Positions 1 through 5,501 of a DNA stretch of 22,333 nucleotides are shown here, in pieces. This DNA is from a virus, in the IMG/VR virus record IMGVR_UViG_3300008267_000436, positions 1 through 22,333 of that record, one strand, 5' to 3'. Positions within the stretch are counted from its first letter, which is position 1. Every line of letters begins with the position of its first letter. Both the position numbers and the translations under genes were made by a program. The notes beneath the pieces were generated by a model. It ran no database searches, was not told the origin of the DNA, and worked only from the letters and a program-made list of their open reading frames with translations.

Positions 1-108
1 CTTGAGTTTGAATTAGAACGCCAAATCCACCTATCAGTCCAAGATGAGCAACGAGCAACAAGCACAACAAGCGAAGTCAAATCAGTTGAGTATGCAGTAC
101 TATACTAA
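1..108 (+). CDS. 3' end of an upstream gene (partial, unknown)
   Basis: From the first base one frame stays open for 35 codons and ends at a TAA at 106-108; the other two forward frames close within about 16 bases. The visible tail is polar (begins LEFELERQIH) and matches no family I recognise. If real it overlaps the next gene by 65 bases, or by 17 if that gene starts at its internal ATG at 92. Long overlaps do occur elsewhere here (71 bases at 4058-4128), so this is possible but not proven. Confidence 0.4.
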   Translation, partial: LEFELERQIHLSVQDEQRATSTTSEVKSVEYAVLY

Positions 109-292
109 CCCCGCCAAACGCAGAAAGATTGACTTCATCCTTGAGGAGTGCGCTTCGCTCTTTGCTAACTGCGATTCAACCTACGAGGCTCGCCAACAGG
201 CGAAATACAAAGAGCAAGAGCTTCTCTCGGAGATAGCCAAACTTGACCTCCACTTCGCCATCCAATGTGGATACCTACAACAGGACAACTAA
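44..292 (+). CDS. Hypothetical protein, 82 aa
   Basis: A polar, Gln/Ala/Lys-rich protein of 82 residues that I do not recognise. The first 16 residues are low-complexity (QQAQQAK) and a second in-frame ATG lies at 92 (MQYYTNPAKRR), which would give a 66-residue product, so the start is uncertain. The rest looks helical, with a basic patch (AKRRK, about residues 24-28). It overlaps the RusA-like gene by 28 bases, which suggests translational coupling in the early recombination operon. No transmembrane segment or cysteine motif is apparent. Confidence 0.6.
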   Translation: MSNEQQAQQAKSNQLSMQYYTNPAKRRKIDFILEECASLFANCDSTYEARQQAKYKEQELLSEIAKLDLHFAIQCGYLQQDN

Positions 293-651
293 AGTCCTAC
301 CATGTGGTTGTGGGCAAAGTCCCAAGCCTAAACGCCTTCTACGCATCCAAGCATTGGACAGTCCGTGCAAAGGCAAAGGACAAGCATTGCGCTGAAGTAC
401 TTGCCCAACTTAATGAGTACGACTGCGTACCCATTCAGCACGTCTACATCACCTGCAAGGTCAACTACCGCTACGACATTGACAATTCCATAATGGCGGT
501 GAAGTTTGCGCTTGACGCATTCCGCAAATGGGGTGGCGTAAAGGATGACTCAAGAGCCTATGTGCGTAAGCTGAAGATGGAACACGATCCAGAGATTCAC
601 CCCGACACCGCAGAAATTACCTTTCAAGGTTTGGTGGTTAACCAAAGTTGA
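265..651 (+). CDS. RusA-like Holliday junction resolvase
   Basis: This 128-residue protein has the RusA pattern: an N-terminal P-S-L-N-A-F segment (20-25), then D71-x-D73-N74, K80, D84, and the pair D94-D95 after a GGV turn. In E. coli RusA the catalytic residues are D70, D72, K76 and D91, so spacing and length (about 120 aa) agree well. RusA-family enzymes are dimeric nucleases that cut Holliday junctions and are common in phages, where they resolve recombination intermediates and branched DNA before packaging. The call rests on motif spacing; the symbol is left blank because the group is diverse. The start overlaps the upstream gene by 28 bases. Confidence 0.85.
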   Translation: MWIPTTGQLKSYHVVVGKVPSLNAFYASKHWTVRAKAKDKHCAEVLAQLNEYDCVPIQHVYITCKVNYRYDIDNSIMAVKFALDAFRKWGGVKDDSRAYVRKLKMEHDPEIHPDTAEITFQGLVVNQS

Positions 652-660
652 TTATATTTG
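630..660 (+). promoter_or_regulatory. Bacteroidota-type promoter
   Basis: TTTG at 630-633 and TATATTTG at 653-660 are separated by 19 bases, matching the Bacteroidota -33 TTTG and -7 TAnnTTTG elements. The -33 box lies in the 3' end of the RusA-like gene. Transcription should start near 667, so the AAAACCAATC leader would sit at the very 5' end of the mRNA. The same arrangement with the same spacing recurs at 5137-5166. Confidence 0.7.
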
Positions 661-667
661 TCAAACT

Positions 668-681
668 AAAAACCAATCACA
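668..681 (+). promoter_or_regulatory. Conserved start-codon leader, copy 1
   Basis: AAAAACCAATCACA lies immediately before the ATG at 682. The ACCAATC core is 3 bases from the start codon. The copy at 5176-5189 is identical, and close relatives precede at least four other early genes. It replaces a Shine-Dalgarno site. Confidence 0.6.
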
Positions 682-822
682 ATGACACTATCACTCTCTC
701 AAGAAACCTACACGCAAGCGCTGCAAGTTCAGCAGGCGCAAATCAAAGCACTCCAAGAAAAAGTCCTTGAGCTTCAAGCAAAGGTTGAAGTATTGGAGCA
801 GCAAGCAATTCTATTCATTTAA
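682..822 (+). CDS. Small coiled-coil peptide, 46 aa
   Basis: A short ORF with a strong start: a promoter at 630-660 and a perfect AAAACCAATCACA leader. From residue 10 on it reads as one amphipathic helix rich in Gln, Leu, Val and Glu, with leucine/valine heptad spacing (around KALQEKVLELQAKVEVLEQQ), so a short leucine-zipper-like oligomer is likely. It has no membrane segment. It is the first gene of a unit that continues into the putative ssDNA-binding protein; its stop overlaps the next leader. Function unknown; it may be a regulator or an oligomeric partner of a replication protein. Confidence 0.7.
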   Translation: MTLSLSQETYTQALQVQQAQIKALQEKVLELQAKVEVLEQQAILFI

Positions 823-835
823 AACCAATCTAACA
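820..835 (+). promoter_or_regulatory. Conserved start-codon leader, copy 2
   Basis: The stop codon of the 46-residue ORF (820-822) forms the first bases of TAAAACCAATCTAACA, which runs up to the ATG at 836. It is the same leader as copy 1 with the ACCAATC core 5 bases from the start codon, and it fixes 836 as the start. Confidence 0.55.
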
Positions 836-1270
836 ATGGCAAAAATCGTAAGCATCACCCCAAAAGGGCAATGGCAAGACCTGTTTAAGTTGGAACTCCG
901 TTTTGATAACGGGGACTTCGGAACGGCCTTCGCCAAATCACCAACCCCATCTTATGCCGTAGGCGATGAGGTGGACTACACCAAGAACGAAAAGGGTACT
1001 ATCAAAATCAATAAACCATTTACTGGTGGATTTAGTGGAGGTACAGGAGGCAGCTTCGCCAATACTTCAAAAGTGTCAGGTGATGAACGCTCCGCCTCCA
1101 TTATCCGCCAAGTAGCTTTGAAGGCTGCGGTGGAGTACGCTTGTGCCGCAGGTCACGATGTCAATACTATCTTGGCTAACGCAGCAACATTCAATGAGTG
1201 GATGAACGGTAACCAATCAACCACCACTCACCAAGAGCATTTTGCTTCACGCAACGAGAGTCCGTTCTGA
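836..1270 (+). CDS. Putative phage single-stranded DNA-binding protein
   Basis: A 144-residue protein started at 836, where the conserved leader sits; the frame is open further upstream but without a good start. Residues 1-62 look like an OB fold: alternating strands (FKLELRF), a Gly turn (NGDFGTAF), then YAVGDEVDYTKNEKGTIKI. A Gly/Ser linker follows (62-80), then an Ala-rich helical segment (86-123), and a polar tail ending NESPF. The OB-like start, Gly linker and terminal acidic-x-P-F resemble SSB architecture, where the C-terminal tip binds partner proteins. Family identity is inferred from layout and from its place beside a helicase and recombination enzymes. Confidence 0.5.
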   Translation: MAKIVSITPKGQWQDLFKLELRFDNGDFGTAFAKSPTPSYAVGDEVDYTKNEKGTIKINKPFTGGFSGGTGGSFANTSKVSGDERSASIIRQVALKAAVEYACAAGHDVNTILANAATFNEWMNGNQSTTTHQEHFASRNESPF

Positions 1271-1295
1271 TTGGTTTCTTCGGACGTTGCGTAAG

Positions 1296-1318
1296 AGCCT
1301 CCTTCGGGAGGCTTTTTT
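1296..1318 (+). terminator. Rho-independent terminator
   Basis: AGCCTCC (1296-1302), loop TTCG (1303-1306), GGAGGCT (1307-1313), then a T run to 1318. It is a perfect 7-bp stem with a stable UUCG tetraloop, and it ends the transcript carrying the ssDNA-binding protein. Confidence 0.9.
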
Positions 1319-1326
1319 ATTTGACT

Positions 1327-1358
1327 TATGTTTGTATATTAGCATCACCAATCAGAAT
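1327..1358 (+). promoter_or_regulatory. -7 promoter element and leader for the helicase gene
   Basis: TATGTTTG at 1327-1334 fits TAnnTTTG and lies just after the terminator, 25 bases before the helicase ATG. The expected -33 TTTG is not evident (only TTCG in the terminator loop at about the right distance), so the promoter may be weak or need an activator. The segment between it and the ATG contains ACCAATC (1347-1353), the core of the shared leader. Confidence 0.5.
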
Positions 1359-2303
1359 ATGAAACATCCCGACTTACTACCAAACGAAGCCTCGCTTCCC
1401 TACCTTCAAAGGGCATTGAAGGGCAAATACTTTGACACAGGCAAACTCGGTGTCTACGAACTTGATGAGTACATCCGCTTCAAGGATGGCGAGTTCATCG
1501 TAGTCACAGGCCACGCTAACGTGGGCAAGACCCACACGCTGATGTACCTGATGCTTTTGCAGTCCTACAATATGGGTAAGAAGTGGTTGATCTACTCGGC
1601 AGAGAACGAGGTCGCATCGCTCAAGCGCAAGCTCATTGAGTTTATGGTGTGCAAACCCATTCAAGGAATTGATGAACTCACGATGCACCGCAAGCTTGAC
1701 TGGATAAACGAGTACTTCCAATTCATTGATGGCAACAGGCTATTTAACGCCTTTGATCTGATTGAGGTGATGGAGTCCATCAAGAATGAATGGGACTATA
1801 CAGGTGCGCTCATTGATCCCTACAACTCACTCACCACCGACCAGAAGAAACTCGGCAAGACAGGGATGCACGAATACCACTACGAGGTGGCAAGTGCCAT
1901 TCGGGTATATGCCCACAAGAACAACGTAACTACGATTGTAAACACCCACCCCGTTACGGAGGCGATGCGTAGGACTCACTACAAAGGCCACCCATACGAG
2001 GGTATGCCGATTCCTCCGATGACTTCGGATATTGAAGGAGGCGGCAAGTGGGGAAACCGTGCTGATGCCGTAGTCATCATCCACCGCTATTCGCAGCACG
2101 AAACGGATTGGATATACACCCACGTCCACGTGCGTAAGGTAAAGGAGATGGAAACAGGCGGAAGGGTAACACCTCTTGACACACCACTCGTTATGCAATC
2201 AATGATTGGTAACGTAGGATTTAAGATGAATGGTCGTAATTTGTTGACGCAAAAGAAAGATGAGCCTGTTGAACTAATCAATCCCGATGATGTACCCTTC
2301 TGA
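1359..2303 (+). CDS. DnaB/RecA-fold replicative helicase
   Basis: This 314-residue protein has a RecA-type ATPase core. Walker A is GHANVGKT (51-58), a catalytic Glu is in YSAEN (E82), Walker B is ALIDPYN (150-156), NTHP (195-198) sits at the sensor position, and GNRADAVVIIHR (232-243) matches the segment before the arginine finger in DnaB, T7 gp4 and Twinkle. The DnaB N-terminal domain and a primase domain are absent, so it resembles short phage DnaB-like or RepA-like helicases that move on ssDNA. It ends PDDVPF, like the C-terminal tip of bacterial SSB. The start at 1359 is chosen because it follows a terminator, a TAnnTTTG element and the ACCAATC leader; the frame is open upstream through the terminator. 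Confidence 0.8.
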   Translation: MKHPDLLPNEASLPYLQRALKGKYFDTGKLGVYELDEYIRFKDGEFIVVTGHANVGKTHTLMYLMLLQSYNMGKKWLIYSAENEVASLKRKLIEFMVCKPIQGIDELTMHRKLDWINEYFQFIDGNRLFNAFDLIEVMESIKNEWDYTGALIDPYNSLTTDQKKLGKTGMHEYHYEVASAIRVYAHKNNVTTIVNTHPVTEAMRRTHYKGHPYEGMPIPPMTSDIEGGGKWGNRADAVVIIHRYSQHETDWIYTHVHVRKVKEMETGGRVTPLDTPLVMQSMIGNVGFKMNGRNLLTQKKDEPVELINPDDVPF

Positions 2304-2601
2304 AGAACTCCATGACCTGTACATTAGGGAGAAGCAGCTGATGCTTTCGGGTACGGCTATCTGGCTTGCCCATCAAGCAGCAGACAAATCCAACGGAAGG
2401 GAAGTGCAGGATGAACTACTTGACCACGTGATGAACTGCCATAACGCAGACCAACTCTTGCAGCAATTTATTGACTACCGATTGTTCGCAAACCGCAAAC
2501 TCAACGAGGTGATGCTTGCAAACGCACAACTCCGAATCAACAATGAGGAGATGGTGATGGAGATAGAACGCCTGCAACGAATTATTGAGGACAATCTATG
2601 A
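2287..2601 (+). CDS. Hypothetical protein with C-terminal coiled coil, 104 aa
   Basis: Overlaps the helicase gene by 17 bases; two ATGs (2287, 2290) are available. The protein is largely helical and ends in a long amphipathic segment (about 70-102, including VMEIERLQRIIEDN) that should form a coiled coil. It is acidic overall, with His/Asn/Asp in the centre (MNCHNADQLL). I do not recognise the family. Its position directly behind a helicase that lacks a loader, in an overlapping frame, makes a helicase loader or accessory factor possible; that is inference only. Confidence 0.65.
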   Translation: MMYPSEELHDLYIREKQLMLSGTAIWLAHQAADKSNGREVQDELLDHVMNCHNADQLLQQFIDYRLFANRKLNEVMLANAQLRINNEEMVMEIERLQRIIEDNL

Positions 2602-2828
2602 AGCAGATCTTCTCTCCGTTTCAGCAGTACGAATGCTTCCGTGTGGATGGCGTTGACTACATCTGCTTGGACTACCAAATCATCCAAGACTACCAAGACA
2701 AACTTGTGGAGTGGTGCAGCTTCTTTAAGTTCAAGAGGCTATCCGACCACAAGCACTTTGAAGTATCCATCACCAAAATAATAGAAACCACTAAAGAGGG
2801 CAGAGCAACACTCTGTAAATGCAAATGA
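2598..2828 (+). CDS. Hypothetical protein, 76 aa
   Basis: Coupled to the upstream gene by ATGA (2598-2601). The protein has many aromatic residues (FSPFQQYECF, CLDYQIIQDYQ, WCSFFKFKRL) and five cysteines, ending in a CKCK tail. It lacks a signal peptide and looks like a small globular cytoplasmic protein. I recognise no family. It may bind metal through C12, C23, C40 and the terminal pair, but the spacing fits no standard zinc motif. Confidence 0.6.
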   Translation: MKQIFSPFQQYECFRVDGVDYICLDYQIIQDYQDKLVEWCSFFKFKRLSDHKHFEVSITKIIETTKEGRATLCKCK

Positions 2829-3055
2829 AAAAGACATCAATGCAGCTTGTTTACGAATTACTTAAATCAGGTTTAACACCTGAACAAGTAGTGAACTACC
2901 TTTTAATAGATGAGGAGTTAATGCTTGAGAAAGAGAAGGAGCAGATTGAAGATGCGCATATAGAAGGACAAAGAGTATTTGATGACTACCCACATACTCA
3001 ATGGACTAATGACCAAGCCGAAGCATACTACAAAAACACATACAAAAAGCAATGA
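2825..3055 (+). CDS. Hypothetical protein, 76 aa, A+T-rich gene
   Basis: Two in-frame starts exist, 2819 and 2825; 2825 is preferred because it makes the ATGA overlap with the preceding stop that is usual here. The protein begins MKKTSMQLVYELLKSGLT, with a helical N-terminal half (LTPEQVVNYLLIDEEL) that could be a small helix-turn-helix or dimerisation unit, then an acidic Lys/Glu helix and a polar tail. The gene is visibly richer in A+T than its neighbours, which may mark recent acquisition. It overlaps the next gene by ATGA. Function unknown. Confidence 0.6.
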   Translation: MKKTSMQLVYELLKSGLTPEQVVNYLLIDEELMLEKEKEQIEDAHIEGQRVFDDYPHTQWTNDQAEAYYKNTYKKQ

Positions 3056-3465
3056 GAGCCTTTGAACTACAACAACTCAAGCGAGCAAAGAATGCTTTGA
3101 TGACACGTCTTGGACTTGATGACAAGGACACACGCAAAAGAGAATACACGCTCGCAAGAGGCGCATTTATCAACGCTTACCGACACAAAGCCACGCTGAT
3201 GGAACTTGGTAGCATCATTGACCGTGACCACTCATCCGTAGTACACGCCCAAAAGGAACACAAATCAAGACTCAATTACAAAGACTACCGATGGGCATAC
3301 AAAGTAGCCTGCGAGATTCGTGATGAGTACCCGATTGATGTGCTGGATGCGGTAGATTTGAAGTCCCTTGAGGATGAAATCAAAAAACTCAACGATGTCG
3401 TTAACGAGTTAATTAAATATAAAGAACTATATTTAACCCTGAAAAAGACATTTGATGAATTTTAA
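3052..3465 (+). CDS. DnaA domain IV-like DNA-binding protein
   Basis: A 137-residue protein coupled by ATGA to the gene before. Residues 34-72 resemble the C-terminal helix-turn-helix domain of DnaA: a helix with an Ala/Tyr core (LARGAFINAYRH), then ATLMELGSIIDRDHSSVVHAQ. DRDHSSV aligns with the DnaA signature G-R-D-H-(S/T)-T-V, which contacts the DnaA box. The DnaA ATPase domain is missing. Residues 100-135 are a Leu/Lys/Glu-rich coiled coil that could dimerise the protein. It may recognise the phage origin or block host DnaA sites. The domain match is by eye and the role is inferred. Confidence 0.6.
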   Translation: MRAFELQQLKRAKNALMTRLGLDDKDTRKREYTLARGAFINAYRHKATLMELGSIIDRDHSSVVHAQKEHKSRLNYKDYRWAYKVACEIRDEYPIDVLDAVDLKSLEDEIKKLNDVVNELIKYKELYLTLKKTFDEF

Positions 3466-3604
3466 CGTAGGCTTCTACCCCATCTACGGCTTGGTTCTTG
3501 GTGTTAACTGGTCAAAGACCGAATACCTTGATGAAGAAGAAACAATCCAACAGGTTCAGGTAGCACTCGGCATATTTATGCTTGAAATATCTTGGAACTC
3601 CTAA
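3455..3604 (+). CDS. Small conserved-looking protein, 49 aa
   Basis: A 49-codon ORF filling the gap between the DnaA-like and sigma-like genes, overlapping the first by 11 bases and the second by 13. The protein starts MNFNVGFYPIYGLVLGVNW, then an acidic stretch (EYLDEEE) and a hydrophobic VQVALGIFMLEISW end. The pattern of small aromatic and Gly residues looks selected rather than random and resembles short unnamed proteins of Bacteroidota phages. It may associate with the membrane through its two hydrophobic ends. Function unknown. Confidence 0.6.
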   Translation: MNFNVGFYPIYGLVLGVNWSKTEYLDEEETIQQVQVALGIFMLEISWNS

Positions 3605-4128
3605 ACGTACTTGCTGAACGGCACACCGACTGGATTCGGATGGTCAAGAGTTTTGGTGCAGATCAAGACCTTGCCAACGACATAGTCCAAGAGATGTACG
3701 TTCGCCTGTACAAATACGTGGGAGAGCCTGAGAAAATAATGTACAACGAGCAAGAGGTAAATACCTTCTTCGTGTACGTTACCCTTCGCAATATGTATGC
3801 AACCTTGATGAAGGCAAAGAGCCGCATTGAGTTTGTAGACGTCAGCCAACTTGAAGATGAACTGATCTTTGAGGAGGCTAACGAAGAAGCCGAAGTGCAG
3901 ATGGTTGCCCTCTACGATGAGATATGGGAGCAGGCATCCGATTGGCATTGGTACGACAGAAAGATATTTGACCTGTACCACAACACCGATATGAGCATTA
4001 GAACGCTCGCAGACAAAACAAAAATCTCAGCACGTTCAATCTTTAATACCCTAAAAAATGCAAGAGAACGAATCCAAACCGACTGCAACGGAAGCTACCA
4101 AGCGTGGAAGGAAGCCAAAGAGGAGTGA
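3592..4128 (+). CDS. Phage sigma-70-like transcription factor
   Basis: A 178-residue protein with ECF sigma features: region 2.1-2.2 at about 22-43 (DLANDIVQEMYVRLYKYV, the core-RNAP-binding helix), region 2.3-2.4 at 56-80, an acidic linker (86-105), and region 4 helix-turn-helix at about 122-162 (MSIRTLADKTKISARSIFNT). The start is TTG at 3592: an in-frame TGA at 3583 precludes an upstream start, and the first ATG (3640) would remove conserved N-terminal residues. The TTG lies inside the preceding ORF, so initiation is probably coupled. It probably redirects host RNA polymerase to middle or late phage promoters, consistent with the lack of TAnnTTTG promoters in the structural region. Confidence 0.75.
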   Translation: MELLNVLAERHTDWIRMVKSFGADQDLANDIVQEMYVRLYKYVGEPEKIMYNEQEVNTFFVYVTLRNMYATLMKAKSRIEFVDVSQLEDELIFEEANEEAEVQMVALYDEIWEQASDWHWYDRKIFDLYHNTDMSIRTLADKTKISARSIFNTLKNARERIQTDCNGSYQAWKEAKEE

Positions 4129-4471
4129 AGGTCTTGGCGATACGATAGAGAAAATCACCACCGCCACAGGCATCAAGGCTGCCGTTGACTGGTTCAGCGA
4201 AGCAACAGGCGTTGACTGCGGATGCGATGCCCGTAAGGAGAAGCTCAATAAGATCTTCCGTTATCGTAAGCCCGAGTGCTTGACCCAAACCGAGTACGAA
4301 TACATCGGTAAGATGAAAGGCCGCAATGTGGTGACTGCGTTTGAGCAGGTTGAACTGAATAAAATCTACAACCGAGTATTCAACGACAAGGTGCAGCCCA
4401 CTTCGTGCGGCAGTTGTATGCGTGGTAGGTTGCAAGAGCTTGAGGCTTTATACAACGCCTATGGTCAGTAA
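4058..4471 (+). CDS. Conserved-type phage protein with Cys motifs and basic tail, 137 aa
   Basis: The ATG at 4058 is inside the sigma gene (71-base overlap) and has an A-rich context (TAAAAA); no other Met occurs until residue 85. Residues 14-22 (TKRGRKPKR) resemble an AT-hook or nuclear-type basic patch. The body contains GLGDTIEKITTATGIK, then C54-G-C56, C74, and C117-x2-C120, five cysteines that could bind zinc. Similar unnamed proteins are known to me from Bacteroidota phages, but without a function. A DNA-binding role is inferred from the basic tail and cysteines. It overlaps the next gene by 11 bases. Confidence 0.65.
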   Translation: MQENESKPTATEATKRGRKPKRSEGLGDTIEKITTATGIKAAVDWFSEATGVDCGCDARKEKLNKIFRYRKPECLTQTEYEYIGKMKGRNVVTAFEQVELNKIYNRVFNDKVQPTSCGSCMRGRLQELEALYNAYGQ

Positions 4472-4964
4472 AGAGCGCAGGCAATACTCCAATCAAGTAG
4501 GTGATCTCACCGCACAACGCTTCGTTGAGGCTTGTGAGGCGATTGGGTATTCCTGCGAGAAGTCAGACCGCAACACCGACATCTACGATCACATTGACTA
4601 CTTTGTCACCCGACTGAACGATGAAACATCGGTAGACGTTAAAGGTGGCAACCATCCCAATACAATATGGGTGGAGTTCAAAAACGTGAACGGTGATGCT
4701 GGATGGCTTTATGGCAAGGCGGAGTATATCGCTTTTGATATGCCTGAGCTTGGTGGGTTTGTGATGGTACGCACATCGGAACTCGCACGGCTATCCGAGA
4801 AGATTGTTGAGCCTGTATTTGTGACAAAGCAAGAGGCTACAAGAAAATGGTATCAGCGAGCAGGCAGGCAAGACATCATCAGCCGCCTTGAGTTGCAAGA
4901 CCTTGAAAAATTAGTTTCATTTAAAATCCTAAAGTATGCCAATCCCCAAGCCGCAAAGTGGTGA
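4461..4964 (+). CDS. Putative PD-(D/E)XK nuclease
   Basis: A 167-residue protein started at ATG 4461, overlapping the previous stop by 11 bases; the frame is open 13 codons further but without better support. An N-terminal helix (NQVGDLTAQRFVEACEAIGY) precedes D46, then TSVDVKGG with D59-x-K61, followed by VEFKNVNG. This helix, D, (D/E)xK layout is that of PD-(D/E)XK nucleases such as Hjc or restriction-type enzymes. E72-F-K74 is a second (E/D)xK candidate. GWLYGKAEYIAF looks like a conserved core strand. The likely role is DNA repair, recombination or attack on host DNA. The fold is inferred from motifs. Confidence 0.55.
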   Translation: MVSKERRQYSNQVGDLTAQRFVEACEAIGYSCEKSDRNTDIYDHIDYFVTRLNDETSVDVKGGNHPNTIWVEFKNVNGDAGWLYGKAEYIAFDMPELGGFVMVRTSELARLSEKIVEPVFVTKQEATRKWYQRAGRQDIISRLELQDLEKLVSFKILKYANPQAAKW

Positions 4965-5073
4965 GAAGCAATCCGACTACATCCAGCGTTGCATGGAAGC
5001 CATCGGAAGCGAGTATCCAGACAAAGACCAAGCGATAGCAGTTTGCTACACACAATGGAAGGAGGGCAAATAG
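4936..5073 (+). CDS. Small Cys peptide of a widespread phage type, 45 aa
   Basis: A 45-codon ORF overlapping the nuclease gene by 29 bases. It begins MPIPKPQSGE, continues with YIQRCM (C19), EYPDKDQA, and ends AVCYTQW (C37). This arrangement of F/Y-I-x-x-C-M, E-Y-P-D and A-V-C-x-x-x-W is familiar from many phage proteomes, as short ORFs or as a domain in head proteins, but I know of no assigned function. The pairing of two cysteines and a tryptophan suggests a tiny metal- or disulphide-stabilised fold. Its TAG stop lies in the loop and stem of the terminator that follows. Confidence 0.7.
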   Translation: MPIPKPQSGEKQSDYIQRCMEAIGSEYPDKDQAIAVCYTQWKEGK

Positions 5074-5084
5074 CCCTCTTTTTT
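5062..5084 (+). terminator. Rho-independent terminator overlapping the 45-aa gene end
   Basis: GAGGGC (5062-5067), loop AAATA (5068-5072), GCCCTC (5073-5078), then six Ts. The upstream AAG can also pair with the T run. The last codons and the TAG stop of the 45-residue gene are within the hairpin, so a translating ribosome would cover its 5' arm. Confidence 0.85.
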
Positions 5085-5136
5085 ATGCAATGAATATTTG
5101 TTTTGATGCAAATGCTTGATTTTTAGGAATGGCCTA

Positions 5137-5166
5137 TTGTTGGTTCAATTAACCTGCATACATTTG
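5137..5166 (+). promoter_or_regulatory. Bacteroidota-type promoter of the second unit
   Basis: TTG at 5137-5139 and TACATTTG at 5159-5166 are 19 bases apart, the same spacing as in the promoter at 630-660. Expected transcription start is near 5173, a few bases before the leader. The remaining intergenic bases 5085-5136 are A+T-rich with no other feature seen. Confidence 0.7.
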
Positions 5167-5175
5167 GGTATCATT

Positions 5176-5189
5176 AAAAACCAATCACA
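5176..5189 (+). promoter_or_regulatory. Conserved start-codon leader, copy 3
   Basis: AAAAACCAATCACA before the ATG at 5190, identical over 14 bases to the copy at 668-681. Together with the -7 element at a similar distance it forms a repeated promoter-leader-start cassette. Confidence 0.6.
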
Positions 5190-5363
5190 ATGAAAACTTT
5201 TTACACTTTTGAGGTCAACTACTTTGAGAACGACCTGTTTGACTTTGTCACTTCAGTTGCTGCTGACAACTTCTCTGAAGCACTAACAAAGGTTTACTTA
5301 AAGTCTATTGAGAAAGCCGAAGGTAGATTCTCCATGACCTTCAAGAATTGCTACATCGGATAA
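5190..5363 (+). CDS. Small hypothetical protein, 57 aa
   Basis: First gene after the 5137-5166 promoter, with the perfect leader before its ATG. The protein (MKTFYTFEVNYFENDLFDFV at the N-terminus) is rich in Phe and Tyr, with two predicted strands, a helix (NFSEALTKVYLKSIEKAE) and a final strand with one Cys. A small alpha-beta fold is likely. I do not recognise it. As the first gene of a strong-looking early promoter it is probably expressed soon after infection and could act on host functions. Confidence 0.7.
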   Translation: MKTFYTFEVNYFENDLFDFVTSVAADNFSEALTKVYLKSIEKAEGRFSMTFKNCYIG

Positions 5364-5367
5364 TTTT

Positions 5368-5381
5368 AAAAACCAATCAAA
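5368..5381 (+). promoter_or_regulatory. Conserved start-codon leader, copy 4
   Basis: AAAAACCAATCAAA before the ATG at 5382. It differs from copies 1 and 3 at one base (C to A) and keeps the 3-base distance between ACCAATC and the start codon. Confidence 0.55.
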
Positions 5382-5501
5382 ATGAATCAAATCTCTGCAC
5401 ACCAAGTCAAAGTCTTCTTTGCGAAGCTCATTGCCTCTATCGTTATCATTGGCGGCCTTATGGGGTCAATGGCTATTGTTGAACTAATTGCTGGACTGTA
5501 A
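5382..5501 (+). CDS. Small single-pass membrane protein, 39 aa
   Basis: A 39-codon ORF behind a leader copy. After a polar start (MNQISAHQVK) residues 11-38 are almost entirely hydrophobic (FFAKLIASIVIIGGLMG and onward), long enough for one transmembrane helix. Such tiny membrane proteins in phage early units can serve as superinfection-exclusion factors, holin-like proteins or modulators of host membrane enzymes; nothing here selects one. Its stop overlaps the next start as TAATG. Confidence 0.65.
   Translation: MNQISAHQVKVFFAKLIASIVIIGGLMGSMAIVELIAGL

Noticed and set aside
1242-1358. Upstream in-frame extension of the helicase by 39 residues
   Set aside because: It would run through a rho-independent terminator and a promoter element; the ATG at 1359 has the shared leader.
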